Origin: CAYQXJ01 sp964421565
GTDB taxonomy: Bacteria > Planctomycetota > Brocadiia > SM23-32
NCBI GenBank assembly: GCA_964421565.1
Contig: CAYQXJ010000017.1
Coordinates: 1-64,000, forward strand
Reading direction: 5' to 3'
DNA length: 64,000 nt
The notes beneath the pieces were generated by a model. It had not been told where the DNA came from. It was given only the letters and a program-made list of their open reading frames with translations, and did not search any database. Made by a program: the position numbers and the translations under genes. Within the stretch, counting starts at the first letter, position 1; every line of letters starts with the position of its first letter. Below are positions 27,284 through 36,399 of this stretch, piece after piece.

Positions 27284-28680
27284 TCGGTGCCTCCTCCGAC
27301 CGGCCGGCCATTCGGCGCAGCCGCGTGCGCAGCTCTGCTTCGACGTGTGCCTTGTCCGGATGGCCGACCAGGTTGTCCAGCTCTCCGGGGTCGGCGCACA
27401 GGTCGTAGAGCAACAAGGGGGTGCCGCCCGTGCGTTCGGCGTACTTCCACCGCTGCGTGACCACACAGCGGTTGCGGTGTCCGCCGGAGCGCACCTCGCT
27501 GATAGTCGCCTCTCGGAACGGAGCGGCAGCATTGCGCAGCACAGGCAACAGGGACAGCCCGTCGCACGAGTCCGGCACACCGACCCCGGCGGCCTCGAGG
27601 ATCGTCGGCATGATGTCCACCGTCGACGCCAGCGCGTCGCGCGTCTCGCCGCCCGGCACGCGTCCCGGCCACCGAAGGACGAGGGGCACACGCAGGGCGC
27701 TCTCGTAGAAACGGCTTTTGTAGAGGCGGTCGTGGTCGCCGAGCATCTCGCCGTGATCGGACCAGAAGAGGATCAGGGCGTCATCGAGCAACCCCCGTCG
27801 TTCAAGGGTGTCCAGGATGCGGCCGGACCATTCATCGATCAGGCTGATCTTGCCGTAGTAGTTCGCCCGCAGCCGCGCAATGTCGTCTCTCGCCAGGTTG
27901 TGCCGTCCCGTACGCTGCCACTGGGCAGCTTCGTGCGGCACCCAGGGGCCGGGCTCTGTGCCTTCCGGAGCGGTGGGTGGGGGAGTCTCGGCCGGATCAT
28001 ACATCTGCGCGAACCGCCCGGGCGCGTCCCAGGGCTCGTGCGGGCCGCCGAAGCCGACGAAGGCACAGAAAGGGCGGTCCTCCTCGTAGTCACTGAGGAA
28101 CTCGACGGCCCTGCGGCCGACGTAGCTGTCGGCGTGCTCTTCGACCGGCAGCGGGCTCGGCCAGACGGCCGTCGCGCCCATGTTCGAACCGCTTAGCGTA
28201 GTCCTGCTTGTATGCCTCATATAGCCCCTGGCGCTGCCAGCGGTCGGTCATGTGCGATTCAGTGTTGTTGGCCGTCGCGAGGGGACCGCCAATCTCGTCC
28301 ACAAAGTCAAACCCCCGCGCGCGCATCCAGGGCTCGCGGTCTTTCATGTGCAGGTTGCCGTGCGGGTAGTAATGCGATTTGCCGATGTGCGCGGTGAAGT
28401 AGCCGCTCTGCTGCAGGCGGCGGAAGAAGGACTCGTAGTCCGATGGCAGCTCGCCGCCGTTCTCCCAGATACCGTGCCGGTGGACGTGTTCGCCCGTGAT
28501 GAAGGAGCAGCGGGCGGGCATGCAAACCGGGCTGCTGGTGAGGGCCTGTGCGAAGGAGACGCCTTCCTCGGCCAGGCGGTCCATGTTAGGTGTGCGGAGT
28601 TGGCCGTGGCCGGCGCAGCCCAGGCAGTCGCCGCGCTGCTGGTCGGTCATCAGGATTAGGATGTTCGGGTGTTCAGGCAT
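27276..28680 (-). pseudogene. Frameshifted type I sulfatase
   Basis: A sulfatase split between two frames. The 5' part (28680 to about 28190) has PNILILMTDQQRGD, the signature PVCMPARCSFITGEH with Cys53 as the formylglycine precursor, and HIGKSHYYP. The 3' part (about 28190 to 27276) continues with PFCAFVGFGGPHEPWD, FWSDHGEMLGDH and the C-terminal subdomain. A single-base slip near 28180-28195 joins YKQDYAKR to MGATAVWPSP. Both halves are well conserved with no other lesion, so this is either a recent mutation or an assembly error. An esterase is co-encoded downstream. Confidence 0.85.
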
Positions 28681-28872
28681 GCAACCTCCTTTCTGCGGTC
28701 ACTTTAGGCGCGAGGCGCGGCCGCGGCAAGTGAAGGGTGGCTTTCCAGGCACGGAGCGCGTCAGCCCTTTCTGGCTGCCTTTGCTGCCCGCTTACTGGTG
28801 GGGGCCAGGACTGTTGGGGGAGACCCATGCCGCGTCGGAACCTACACTCTGGTAGGCCCCCAACCCTTTGCC

Positions 28873-30336
28873 TCAGTGATCCGGCGCTGCCATGCCAATG
28901 TGGCGGCGGATAAACTCGTCGGGCGTCTCATTGGCCGAGCCTATCCAGGCGTCCTCGGCCGGCATCGGCCCGTGTCCCCTGTGGGGAAACGCCACTATAC
29001 CTTTCACGCTCTTGAGGGCGTTGAACGCAGCATACACTCCCGGCGGGGGACACGCCATATCGGTCAGCCCCAAGAACACGAGCGTCTCGGCGCGCGAGCG
29101 GGCCGACAGGTAGACATTGTCGCAGTAAATGGCGCTCTGAAGTATCTTGTTGAATTCCTCACTACCAATGTCCTGGCGAAGCGGCTTGGGAAAGCCCGGC
29201 ATCCGTCTGCCCAACGGGGCGGCGAAATCGCACATCGCCGGCACTTCGGCCACGACGGCCGACACTCGCGCATCCAGCCCGGCGATGGCCAGCGCCTGCC
29301 CGCCGCCCATGCTGCCCTGCCCGCCCCCGCTTGCGCCGAAGGCAACGACGTGGCGCCCGTCCCATTCCGGCTGCGCGCAGAGGAAGTCAACTGCCCGCAT
29401 GGCTCGCATGTACATGCCCACGAAGTACCAAGTGTCGCGGCTCTCCAGTCCCAGAGTGCTGTATTGGCCAAGGGATTCCCGCTCGAGGTCTTCATAGTAT
29501 TCGGGCGGCTGGCCGTTTAGCATGCCGTGGGCGTTGAGGTCCAGGACGATGGCTCCGTACTCGTTGGCGACTTTGCTCGCGGACCGTACCGATGACCTGC
29601 ACCAGTCGCCGCTGACACCCGCCGCATGGAAAAGGATAATGGCCGGACAGCTACCGGGCCGCGCGTTCACGGGCCGCACATAGTACCCGCGTGCCGGGGC
29701 GAAGCCGGGGCAGGGGATTTCGAGGTCCAAGCACTCGAATCCGGGCAGTGCGGCGTCAACCTCCCGAGTGGTCGGCGTGGCGGGCGAGGCTGCCAGCAGC
29801 GCCTTTTTCGAATCCCAGAACTCGTCAAAATCCTTCGGCTCGGGCCATGCGGGTTTGAACGCTTCGGCATTGACGACAACACCCGTGCGGACGACGTCGG
29901 GCTTGCCGTCGGCACCCGGGACCGACGCCTCGCACATATACCAGCCACCATCTTCGTGCGCGTTTCCAGAACCCAATTGCACTACCCATTGCGACGCGCC
30001 GGGCTGACGACGAACACTGACGGTGTCGAGCGGATGGAGATCGCAGGGGATGACCTGCGCAAACGTACTGCCGGTGATACCTTGCAGCGGATTCCCCCGT
30101 GTGCCGCCGGAAATGATCTTGATGGAAGGAACACCCGAGAGCGCAACTGTCGAGGGATCACGCAGCGCGACAATGAATGCTGGTGTCTTGCCGTCTTCGA
30201 CAATCCCCGAACGCGGAACAACATCCACGCGCAGCAAACGGTCGGTACTAGCCATGGAGGCATTGCTGCCCAACAGCACCGCCATCAGCGCGGAAACCCT
30301 AAGCGCCCACAACGATGCCCGGTCGACTCTTTGCAT
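28873..30336 (-). CDS. Secreted acetylxylan-esterase-like hydrolase
   Basis: 487 residues. The N-terminus (MQRVDRASLWALRVSALMA...SNASMAST) reads as a signal peptide. An immunoglobulin-like part of about 140 residues precedes the catalytic domain. The catalytic domain has VAFGASGGGQGS with the nucleophile Ser, GLTDMACPP with the acid and FPHRGHGP with the His, matching the AXE1/CE7-type carbohydrate deacetylases. It probably removes acetyl groups from extracellular polysaccharide. ATG 30336 has GGGAGG upstream; an in-frame GTG lies two codons before. Confidence 0.78.
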   Translation of the reverse strand: MQRVDRASLWALRVSALMAVLLGSNASMASTDRLLRVDVVPRSGIVEDGKTPAFIVALRDPSTVALSGVPSIKIISGGTRGNPLQGITGSTFAQVIPCDLHPLDTVSVRRQPGASQWVVQLGSGNAHEDGGWYMCEASVPGADGKPDVVRTGVVVNAEAFKPAWPEPKDFDEFWDSKKALLAASPATPTTREVDAALPGFECLDLEIPCPGFAPARGYYVRPVNARPGSCPAIILFHAAGVSGDWCRSSVRSASKVANEYGAIVLDLNAHGMLNGQPPEYYEDLERESLGQYSTLGLESRDTWYFVGMYMRAMRAVDFLCAQPEWDGRHVVAFGASGGGQGSMGGGQALAIAGLDARVSAVVAEVPAMCDFAAPLGRRMPGFPKPLRQDIGSEEFNKILQSAIYCDNVYLSARSRAETLVFLGLTDMACPPPGVYAAFNALKSVKGIVAFPHRGHGPMPAEDAWIGSANETPDEFIRRHIGMAAPDH

Positions 30337-30426
30337 TACCACTGCCTCCCTTCCGAGTCGGGATGCGTGCGCGGCTAACCTGAATCACAAGAGACATTGC
30401 CCGAGTCTGTTTCGCTCAAGCGATGA

Positions 30427-30450
30427 AAAACGCGCGTCGGCGCGCGTTTT
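30427..30450. terminator. Perfect hairpin with T tract (likely terminator)
   Basis: 10-bp perfect stem AAAACGCGCG / CGCGCGTTTT around a TCGG loop. Read leftward the stem is followed by five T residues, so it should end leftward transcription just upstream of the esterase gene; rightward it has four. It probably insulates the esterase. Confidence 0.6.
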
Positions 30451-30850
30451 GCTGGTTTCGGGATCGGTTGGCTGACTACTTCACCTGCTGCTTCGCATGC
30501 CTGCCGAGTGTCCGAGTCCGCGGGCAGCGTGTCGGCGCTAACACGGCTGGCTTCTCGTTTCGGCATGTCCTCCCGCGGTTACAGTCGGCTCAGCCGTCCA
30601 GGCTCATCTCAGTCGAGATTCCCCATTTACAGTAGCGAAGTTCCGACTTCGCCTTGAGCGCGACAGTGTATCCCTCCCACGCTGTTGGTCAAGGACGAAG
30701 GCCTGCAATCAATCTGCCCCGCTGGCCTCTGGCGGCCGTTTGCCCGGGGGCATATGGCCGCCCGAAAGGCGTTTTGCGGCCAGCGAGAGGCACCTTGACT
30801 GTTCAGAAACCGCGAAGTCAGGTTCTCCTGTGAAACCCGGCACCACTCGT
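30451..30850. other. Intergenic stretch without recognisable features
   Basis: About 400 bp between the hairpin and the transposase remnant. No credible coding frame, promoter or repeat was recognised. Confidence 0.3.
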
Positions 30851-30854
30851 CAGG

Positions 30855-31134
30855 TCGGCGCCGTGGATAGCGTTTGAATCCGATTCAGTGTCGCTCCGAA
30901 CAGCCCCAGCGGTACCGCAACCACCGCCACCTGGAACACAATGTAGTGGGCAGTGCCGTGGCGATACACGGCATCGCTGCGACCTTCGCCCCGATCCCTG
31001 TTTCGCGGGCCTCCGTAGCCCGCTACGAAGGGCGAAGGAGGCTTGACCAGCTTGTCCTTGAGCGTCGTCAGGGACCAGTGCCTCACTAGCCCCGTCGCCG
31101 CCCGCAACAGCGTCGCCGCCGGGGTCTGTGCCAC
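30855..31134 (-). pseudogene. C-terminal remnant of an IS1380-type transposase
   Basis: The minus strand encodes HWSLTTLKDKLVK, then IGAKV in another frame, then YIVFQVAVVAVPLGLFGATL in the first frame again. Together these match the C-terminal tail of IS1380-group DDE transposases, which reads WSLTSLREKLIKIGAKVVxHxRYVTFQMAEVAVP. The rest of the transposase is gone. A 46-bp insert separates LVK from IGAKV. It is inactive. Confidence 0.6.
30996..31041. repeat. 46-bp palindromic insert in the transposase remnant
   Basis: The insert carries a near-perfect palindrome (CTCCGTAGC / GCTACGAAG around CC, 31011-31030) and sits exactly between the codons for LVK and IGAKV. It looks like a small mobile palindromic (REP/MITE-like) element. 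I did not see another copy in this window. Confidence 0.4.
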
Positions 31135-31307
31135 ACGATCCCTGCGCAGCGACGGCGCGCCACGGGACGTGCCGCCCGTGGACGCGGCAGTGGCCGCCTA
31201 CTTCGCCCGCGATGCGCTTTGAGTTTGGGCCCCTGACCGCGAAAGGCGCGATGCGTACGCAGCGGGCAAACAAAGCGCCGGCTACCCCCGGATGTGGGTT
31301 GCTTCGT

Positions 31308-32849
31308 TCAGGGCGCGTTGGGGTTGTCAGCGGCGGAGTAGTCGGTGGTCTCGCTGAAGAAGTCCTCGCTAGCGATCGGCCCCCAGGTGCCGGGCAGGTA
31401 ATTCGGGAACTGCGGCGGTTCCTGTTCCTGCCATGTGTTCAGGATGCCCATGGTGAAGTCCCACGCCTGTTCGACCTCGTCCCGCCGGGCAAACAGCGCG
31501 CTGCGCCCGGCGATCACGTCGAGCAACAACCTCTCGTAGGCCTCCGGGCTTGCGGCGGGAAACTCGCTCTGATAGGGGAAGTCCATGTCCACGTTGCGCA
31601 GCTCGGCCTGGAGCCCGGGCACCTTGCTGACGAAGCGGAGCGCCACGCCCTCGTCAGGCTGTACGCGCAGGATCAGGCGGTTCGGGGCAAGCTGAAAGTC
31701 CGCCTGCGCGCGGAACAGGACGCGCGGCACCTCCTGGAATTCGATCGCCACTTCGGTCAACTTGCGCGGCAGGCGCTTGCCCGCCGTCAGGTAGATCGGC
31801 ACTCCCGACCAGCGCCAGTTGTCGATGTAAGTGCGCACCGCTACGAAGGTCTCGGTGGATGAGTCTGCGTCGACCCCCTTCTCCTCGCGGTAGGCCTTCA
31901 CACGCTGGCCGTTCACCTGCCCGGCGGCGTATTGCCCTCTGATGACGCTGCGGCGGACCTCCTCTCCCTCCAGCCGGCGCAGGCTGCGCAGCACTTTCAC
32001 CTTCTCGTCGCGTATGGCGTCGGCATCCAGGCTCGCCGGCGGCTCCATGGTGAACAAGGTGAGCAGTTGCAGCACGTGGTTCTGCAGAATGTCGCGCATG
32101 ATGCCACTGGCGTCGAAGTATCCGCCGCGGTCCTCCACGCCGATGTCCTCTGCGACGGTGACGCGTACCCAGCGCACGGAGTCGGCGTGCCAGACATGCT
32201 CGAAGATGGAGTTGGCGAAGCGCAGCACGCTAATGTTCTGCACCGTCTCCTTGCCCAGGTAATGATCCATGCGAAAGACCTGTGACTCGTCGAGCAGATC
32301 CTCGATGGTGTTGTTGAGTTCACGGGCGCTTTCCAGGTCGTGGCCGAAGGGTTTTTCGAAGACGACGCGGTGGTAGCAGCCCTGCCCCGGCCGACAGCGA
32401 GGGGCGCGCTGCAGGGCGCCCGCGTCGGTCAGGTTGCGCAGAATCGGCACCACGACGTTCGGCGGAACGGACAGGTAGTAGACCCGGTTGCCTTCCGTGC
32501 CGAACCGCTCGTCGAGGTCGCTTAAGCGCTCCCGGAGTGTCTCGTAGTCGCTGGTCTCGTCATAGCCGCCCGGTTGATAGAAGATCCGGTGCGCCAGGTC
32601 CGACCAGATGTCATCGTCGATCGGCTGGGTGCGCGAGAACTCGGCGACGTTCGCCGTCAGGTGGTCGCGGAACTGATCGTCGCCCATCTTGGTGCGCCCG
32701 TACCCGACAACGACCATGTTGTCGGGCAGCAGACCCTCGCGGGCGAGGTTATAGAGCCCGGGTGCGAGCTTGCGGCGCGTCAGGTCTCCGCTCGCGCCGA
32801 AGATGACGACGATACCTGCTTCGAGTATAGGCTGAGAAGTTCCGAACAT
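31308..32849 (-). CDS. zwf: Glucose-6-phosphate 1-dehydrogenase
   Basis: 513 residues. First enzyme of the oxidative pentose phosphate pathway; it oxidises glucose-6-phosphate with NAD(P). The N-terminal Rossmann motif is VIFGASGDLTRRKLAPGLYNL, and the substrate/catalytic motif is FRMDHYLGKE. VIFEKPFG appears as VVFEKPFGHD. The start at ATG 32849 has GGGGGAT upstream. No gnd or pgl gene is nearby; the next genes are a pseudogene and a KARI-like gene. It provides NADPH or feeds pentose metabolism of the sugar-degrading host. Confidence 0.95.
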   Translation of the reverse strand: MFGTSQPILEAGIVVIFGASGDLTRRKLAPGLYNLAREGLLPDNMVVVGYGRTKMGDDQFRDHLTANVAEFSRTQPIDDDIWSDLAHRIFYQPGGYDETSDYETLRERLSDLDERFGTEGNRVYYLSVPPNVVVPILRNLTDAGALQRAPRCRPGQGCYHRVVFEKPFGHDLESARELNNTIEDLLDESQVFRMDHYLGKETVQNISVLRFANSIFEHVWHADSVRWVRVTVAEDIGVEDRGGYFDASGIMRDILQNHVLQLLTLFTMEPPASLDADAIRDEKVKVLRSLRRLEGEEVRRSVIRGQYAAGQVNGQRVKAYREEKGVDADSSTETFVAVRTYIDNWRWSGVPIYLTAGKRLPRKLTEVAIEFQEVPRVLFRAQADFQLAPNRLILRVQPDEGVALRFVSKVPGLQAELRNVDMDFPYQSEFPAASPEAYERLLLDVIAGRSALFARRDEVEQAWDFTMGILNTWQEQEPPQFPNYLPGTWGPIASEDFFSETTDYSAADNPNAP

Positions 32850-32979
32850 ACGTATCCCCCTATGAGAGCTCTTCCGTGTATGATAGCCTCCGCCGTCAGG
32901 GCTGTCCATGTGCGCCACGCTGGCCCAGCCTTCTGAGCACATGCCGCGCCGGTATAGTGCACTCGGGCGCGGGGCGGCT

Positions 32980-33240
32980 TTACGGCAAGCTCGGCGAGCC
33001 CCGGGCTACCGCTTTGTAGAGCGTGATGCCGACGGCAGCGGCAAGGTTGAGCGAGTCGACTGCGCCGGTCTGGCGTATGCGGATGGTGGGGCCGCGCCCA
33101 CTCGGACCCGATGATCACCTTGTAGACCAGCTCGCGCCGGTGCGTCACCAGATCCAGAGTGGCGTAGGTGCCGAGTGCGCAGGGGTAGCCCTTCGACTAT
33201 TCGTAGCGCTTCAGCCTGACGGCCATCTCGGCCTCGCCGG
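32980..33240 (-). pseudogene. Remnant of a SpoU/TrmH-type RNA 2'-O-methyltransferase
   Basis: The minus strand reads ALGTYATLDLVTHRREL and VYKVIIGSE, and after a frameshift PTIRIRQTGAVDSLNL, AAAVGITLYK, ending at a TAA (32982-32980). GSE and VDSLNxAAAxGI are motif 2 and 3 of SpoU-family methyltransferases. An in-frame TAG interrupts an earlier part (RYE-stop-SKGYP), and the N-terminus is missing where the KARI-like gene ends. At least three lesions make it a true pseudogene. Confidence 0.75.
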
Positions 33241-33243
33241 CGT

Positions 33244-34230
33244 CTATCCGAGCCCCAGTATGCGCTTGGTGCGCTGTTCGACTTCGTTGAGGGGGTGGGT
33301 CAGCGCAGTCTTCTTCAGCCCTTCCAGGTGCGGCATGCCCGCCTGTTGCTCGGCCGTCCACTCTTGGGCAAACTGACCGCTTCGGATCTGCTCCATGATC
33401 TCCGCGGCGACCCGCTGCGCCCCGTCCCCTACCACGCGTTCGCCGCGTGAGAGCTGCCCGTATTGGCTGGTATGGCTGTGCAAGTCGAGCTGCTTGAAGA
33501 AGCCCGTCTCGATCATTGCCTCGGCAACCTCCACCATCTCACCGGACAGATACAGCTCGCTGGCCACCGACTCCGGCGCACATCCCGCCTCCACCAGCAT
33601 GTCGTAGTAGAGCGTGCAGAGACGCACGATGCCGGCCCAGAGGAACTGCTCTGCGAACAGGTCCATCAGCGCCTCTTCCTCGAACGACGAGGCGAAGGCG
33701 GCGGCCCGCGTGGCCCCGATGCCGCGCGCGACAGCGAGGGCAGTCGCCAGCGCCTGACCCGTGGCGTTCTGCCCGACCGCCACCAGGCAGGGGTAGCCCT
33801 TGCCCTGGCGGTAGAGGTTCCGCACGGCCGAGCCGATCATCCGCGGCGCCACCATAACCACGTCCACACATTCCGGCCCCTGTACCAGGCCATAGGCAAC
33901 GTTGTAGCCACTGGCAAAGACCAGCGTATCACCTTCGGCCAGGCCCGACAGAACCTGACGGGCGAAGACCTGTGGCTGAACCTCGTCCGGTATAAGCATC
34001 AGAACGATGTCGCCGCGCCGGGCCGCATCACGTATGGGCAACACCTCGAAGTCGTCTGCGAGAGCGCTCTTGCGGTATTCATCCTGGCGGTTGCCGACGA
34101 TGACCGTGGCTCCACTGTCGCGCAGGTTCTGCGCCTGCGCATGCCCCTGGTTCCCGTAGCCGATTACGGCGACGCACTTGCCGTCGAGGGCCGCCATATC
34201 TGCGTCCGCGTCGTGATAGACAGTGACCAT
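33244..34230 (-). CDS. Divergent ketol-acid reductoisomerase-like protein
   Basis: 328 residues, class I KARI length. The Rossmann motif VIGYGNQGHAQAQNLRDSG is nearly canonical. The metal ligands Asp190 and Glu194 (MDLFAEQ), and probably Glu225 and Glu231, are kept. However, the usual FAHG is FASG (Ser107 in place of His107) and APKGPGHxVR is APRMIGSAVR (Arg130 in place of Lys130, GH lost). TAEYG is TSQYG. KARI makes 2,3-dihydroxy-3-isovalerate in valine/leucine/isoleucine synthesis, but loss of these residues questions that role. No ilvB, ilvN or ilvD is near. I leave the symbol empty for this reason. Confidence 0.7.
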   Translation of the reverse strand: MVTVYHDADADMAALDGKCVAVIGYGNQGHAQAQNLRDSGATVIVGNRQDEYRKSALADDFEVLPIRDAARRGDIVLMLIPDEVQPQVFARQVLSGLAEGDTLVFASGYNVAYGLVQGPECVDVVMVAPRMIGSAVRNLYRQGKGYPCLVAVGQNATGQALATALAVARGIGATRAAAFASSFEEEALMDLFAEQFLWAGIVRLCTLYYDMLVEAGCAPESVASELYLSGEMVEVAEAMIETGFFKQLDLHSHTSQYGQLSRGERVVGDGAQRVAAEIMEQIRSGQFAQEWTAEQQAGMPHLEGLKKTALTHPLNEVEQRTKRILGLG

Positions 34231-34334
34231 CTGCCGGTTGTCTCCTGATCGTGACTATAACCATCCTGCCACAGACTTTACAGACGGACCGGGCATTGCG
34301 CAAGCCGCCTGCTGGCATCTCGCCGGTGCCGACT

Positions 34335-34363
34335 TTGACCCCGCGCCACCGCTCAGCTACACT
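34335..34363 (+). promoter_or_regulatory. Sigma-70-type promoter of membrane paralogue 2
   Basis: TTGACC (34335-34340), 17-bp spacer, TACACT (34358-34363), 35 bp before the ATG at 34399. Confidence 0.65.
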
Positions 34364-34398
34364 GCCCCGCACTCGCTCCTCGACTCTACCGGTGCCTT

Positions 34399-36318
34399 AT
34401 GACGTGGCGTGCCTTCATTATCGGGCTGGTCTTCGCCGCCGCTATCGGGCTGGTAGAGCCGTGGGTGAGTTGGGCGGAGGGGTGGGGCGGCTTCAGCGGC
34501 AACGCGTTTCCGGCCGGCGCCGTCTTCGTACTGGTGCTGCTGACGGTGGGGGTGAACGTGCTGATCAAGCTCGTTCGCCGTGCGTGGGCGTTCCGCCAGG
34601 CGGAGCTGATGCTCGTCTGGTGCATGCTCATTGTGGCGGCGACCTTCCCCGGCGACGGCATCGCAAGGTTCTGGTTCTCCTTCACTGCCGCGCCGCCCTA
34701 CATCGCGCGGCGTGCTGACGTAGCGTGGGAGGACGGAGGCGCCCTGACCCACGCCCCCGAGGCGCTCGTCCTCAGCAACAGCCCCCGGTCGGTGGCTGCC
34801 GCGCGATACTTCCAGGGCAGCCCGGTAGGCGTGCCATGGAGTCACTGGGCGCGTCCCTTGCTGCACTGGGCCGTCTTCTTCGTGCTGTTGTACGTCGCCA
34901 TCTTCTGCCTGATGGCCATCCTGCGCCGCCAGTGGGTGGAGAAGGAGCGTCTGATGTTTCCGCTGGCGCGGGTGCCGCTTGACTTCACCGAGGGCGCGGG
35001 CGAGCGCCTGCTGCCGGAGGCGTTCTCGCAGAGGGGGTTTCAGCTCGGCCTTGTATTCGCATTCGGTTTCCGATTGTTGCGCGCGCTGCCGATCTTCTTC
35101 GGGGCCGAGAGGGCCGTGCCGCTCCTGATTCCGTTCAAGGACGTTTTCCAGGGCACCCCGCTGGAGCAGATGGCCTTTCAGAATATCAGCTTCTGGGTAC
35201 CCGCTGTGGGTTTCGCCTTTCTGGTGCCTGCAGATGTGAGCCTGAGCGTGTGGCTCTTCTACCTGGTCGCGCGAACGGAGTTGAAGGCGGCCCACTGGCT
35301 GGGCCTCGGCAGCACAGCCGGAGCGTACGGGCCCATGCTGAAGTGGCAGCAGGCCGGGGCCTACTTCGCCTTCGCCGTGGGCATGTTGTTCATGGCTCGG
35401 CGGCACCTTTGGGCCGTGCTGCTGACGGCCGTTGGCCTGCACAGTCTGCCCGATCGCCGCGAGCCTGTGCGTTACCGCACGGCGGTGTTTGGGCTTGTGC
35501 TTTCCGCCGGGGGCTGCCTGGTGTGGTATATGTACCACGGGATGCGGGGTGGCGCCGCGCTGGCGTTTTTCGCCCTGGTCATCATGTGGCACCTGATCTA
35601 CGCCCGGGTGGTCGCCCAGGCCGGCCTCTATGTAGCCCGCACCACCTGGCGGCTGCCCGAAGTGTTGCACGGCTTGAGCGGCGGGCGCATCTTCGGCCCT
35701 CCCGGCGCCGTCATAGCCAACCTGCAGGACCCGCTGCTTGTGACCGGCGGCACCGCCTACCTGGGGCCGATGGCCATGAACGTGTTCCGCATCTCAGAGG
35801 TGTTCGAGGAGCGCAAACGGCATCTGCTCGTGCCCGTCGTTATGATTGCTTTTCTGGTGACGATGGCGTGCGGAACCTGGACCTCTCTGCGCACGGCTTA
35901 TCGCATGGGCGGGGCCAACTACTCCGACCGTTGGGCGCAGACTATGGAGCCCAAGTGGCGGATGGACACCGCTCAACGCATCATCAAGGATCCCAACCAG
36001 TCGGCGCAGGCCTACCCCGGGCCGCTGGCGATCGGGATATTGGGCATGGGGTTCCTTCTGTTCATGCGTGCGCGGTTCTACTGGTGGCCAGTGCATGCCA
36101 TCGGACTGCTGACCTGTGATAGCTGGCACGCGCACAGGCTTTGGTTGCCGTTTCTGGTGGGATGGCTCTGCAAAGTGGGCATCATGAAGCTCGGCGGGGG
36201 TGGCCGCCTGCGGCAGGCGCGGCACTTCTTCGTGGGTTTGATCCTGGTGGAGTTCACGGTCGGGGCCGTCTCAACCATCGTGCGCACTCTCACCGGCGGC
36301 GCGGTGCCGGGGTTCTGA
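34399..36318 (+). CDS. DUF6785/DUF6784-type polytopic membrane protein (paralogue 2)
   Basis: 639 residues, many membrane segments. It shares the MTWRAF start, RRQWVEKERLMFPLARVPL, GFAFLVPADVSLSVW, KWQQAGAY, ARRHLW and MRARFYWWPVHAIGLL with the other two copies. It is the only one on the plus strand and lies alone between the KARI-like gene and a decayed GH43. The role is unknown; I infer a transporter from the number of hydrophobic segments and sugar-catabolic surroundings. No strong Shine-Dalgarno sequence precedes the ATG. Confidence 0.75.
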   Translation: MTWRAFIIGLVFAAAIGLVEPWVSWAEGWGGFSGNAFPAGAVFVLVLLTVGVNVLIKLVRRAWAFRQAELMLVWCMLIVAATFPGDGIARFWFSFTAAPPYIARRADVAWEDGGALTHAPEALVLSNSPRSVAAARYFQGSPVGVPWSHWARPLLHWAVFFVLLYVAIFCLMAILRRQWVEKERLMFPLARVPLDFTEGAGERLLPEAFSQRGFQLGLVFAFGFRLLRALPIFFGAERAVPLLIPFKDVFQGTPLEQMAFQNISFWVPAVGFAFLVPADVSLSVWLFYLVARTELKAAHWLGLGSTAGAYGPMLKWQQAGAYFAFAVGMLFMARRHLWAVLLTAVGLHSLPDRREPVRYRTAVFGLVLSAGGCLVWYMYHGMRGGAALAFFALVIMWHLIYARVVAQAGLYVARTTWRLPEVLHGLSGGRIFGPPGAVIANLQDPLLVTGGTAYLGPMAMNVFRISEVFEERKRHLLVPVVMIAFLVTMACGTWTSLRTAYRMGGANYSDRWAQTMEPKWRMDTAQRIIKDPNQSAQAYPGPLAIGILGMGFLLFMRARFYWWPVHAIGLLTCDSWHAHRLWLPFLVGWLCKVGIMKLGGGGRLRQARHFFVGLILVEFTVGAVSTIVRTLTGGAVPGF

Positions 36319-36399
36319 GGCCCTCTGCGGCGGCCGCGAGGCATCAACCAGCGCCCCATGGCATCGGTTGAGGGGGTGCGGGTCCGCCCCTGCAGTTGC

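Noticed and set aside
28830..28870. CCTAC/GTAGG hairpin as terminator of the frameshifted sulfatase or the esterase
   Set aside because: Only a 5-bp stem and no T tract.
34357..35670. 437-residue minus-strand frame opposite membrane paralogue 2
   Set aside because: Rich in His, Gln and Arg, typical of antisense to membrane proteins; no family motif.
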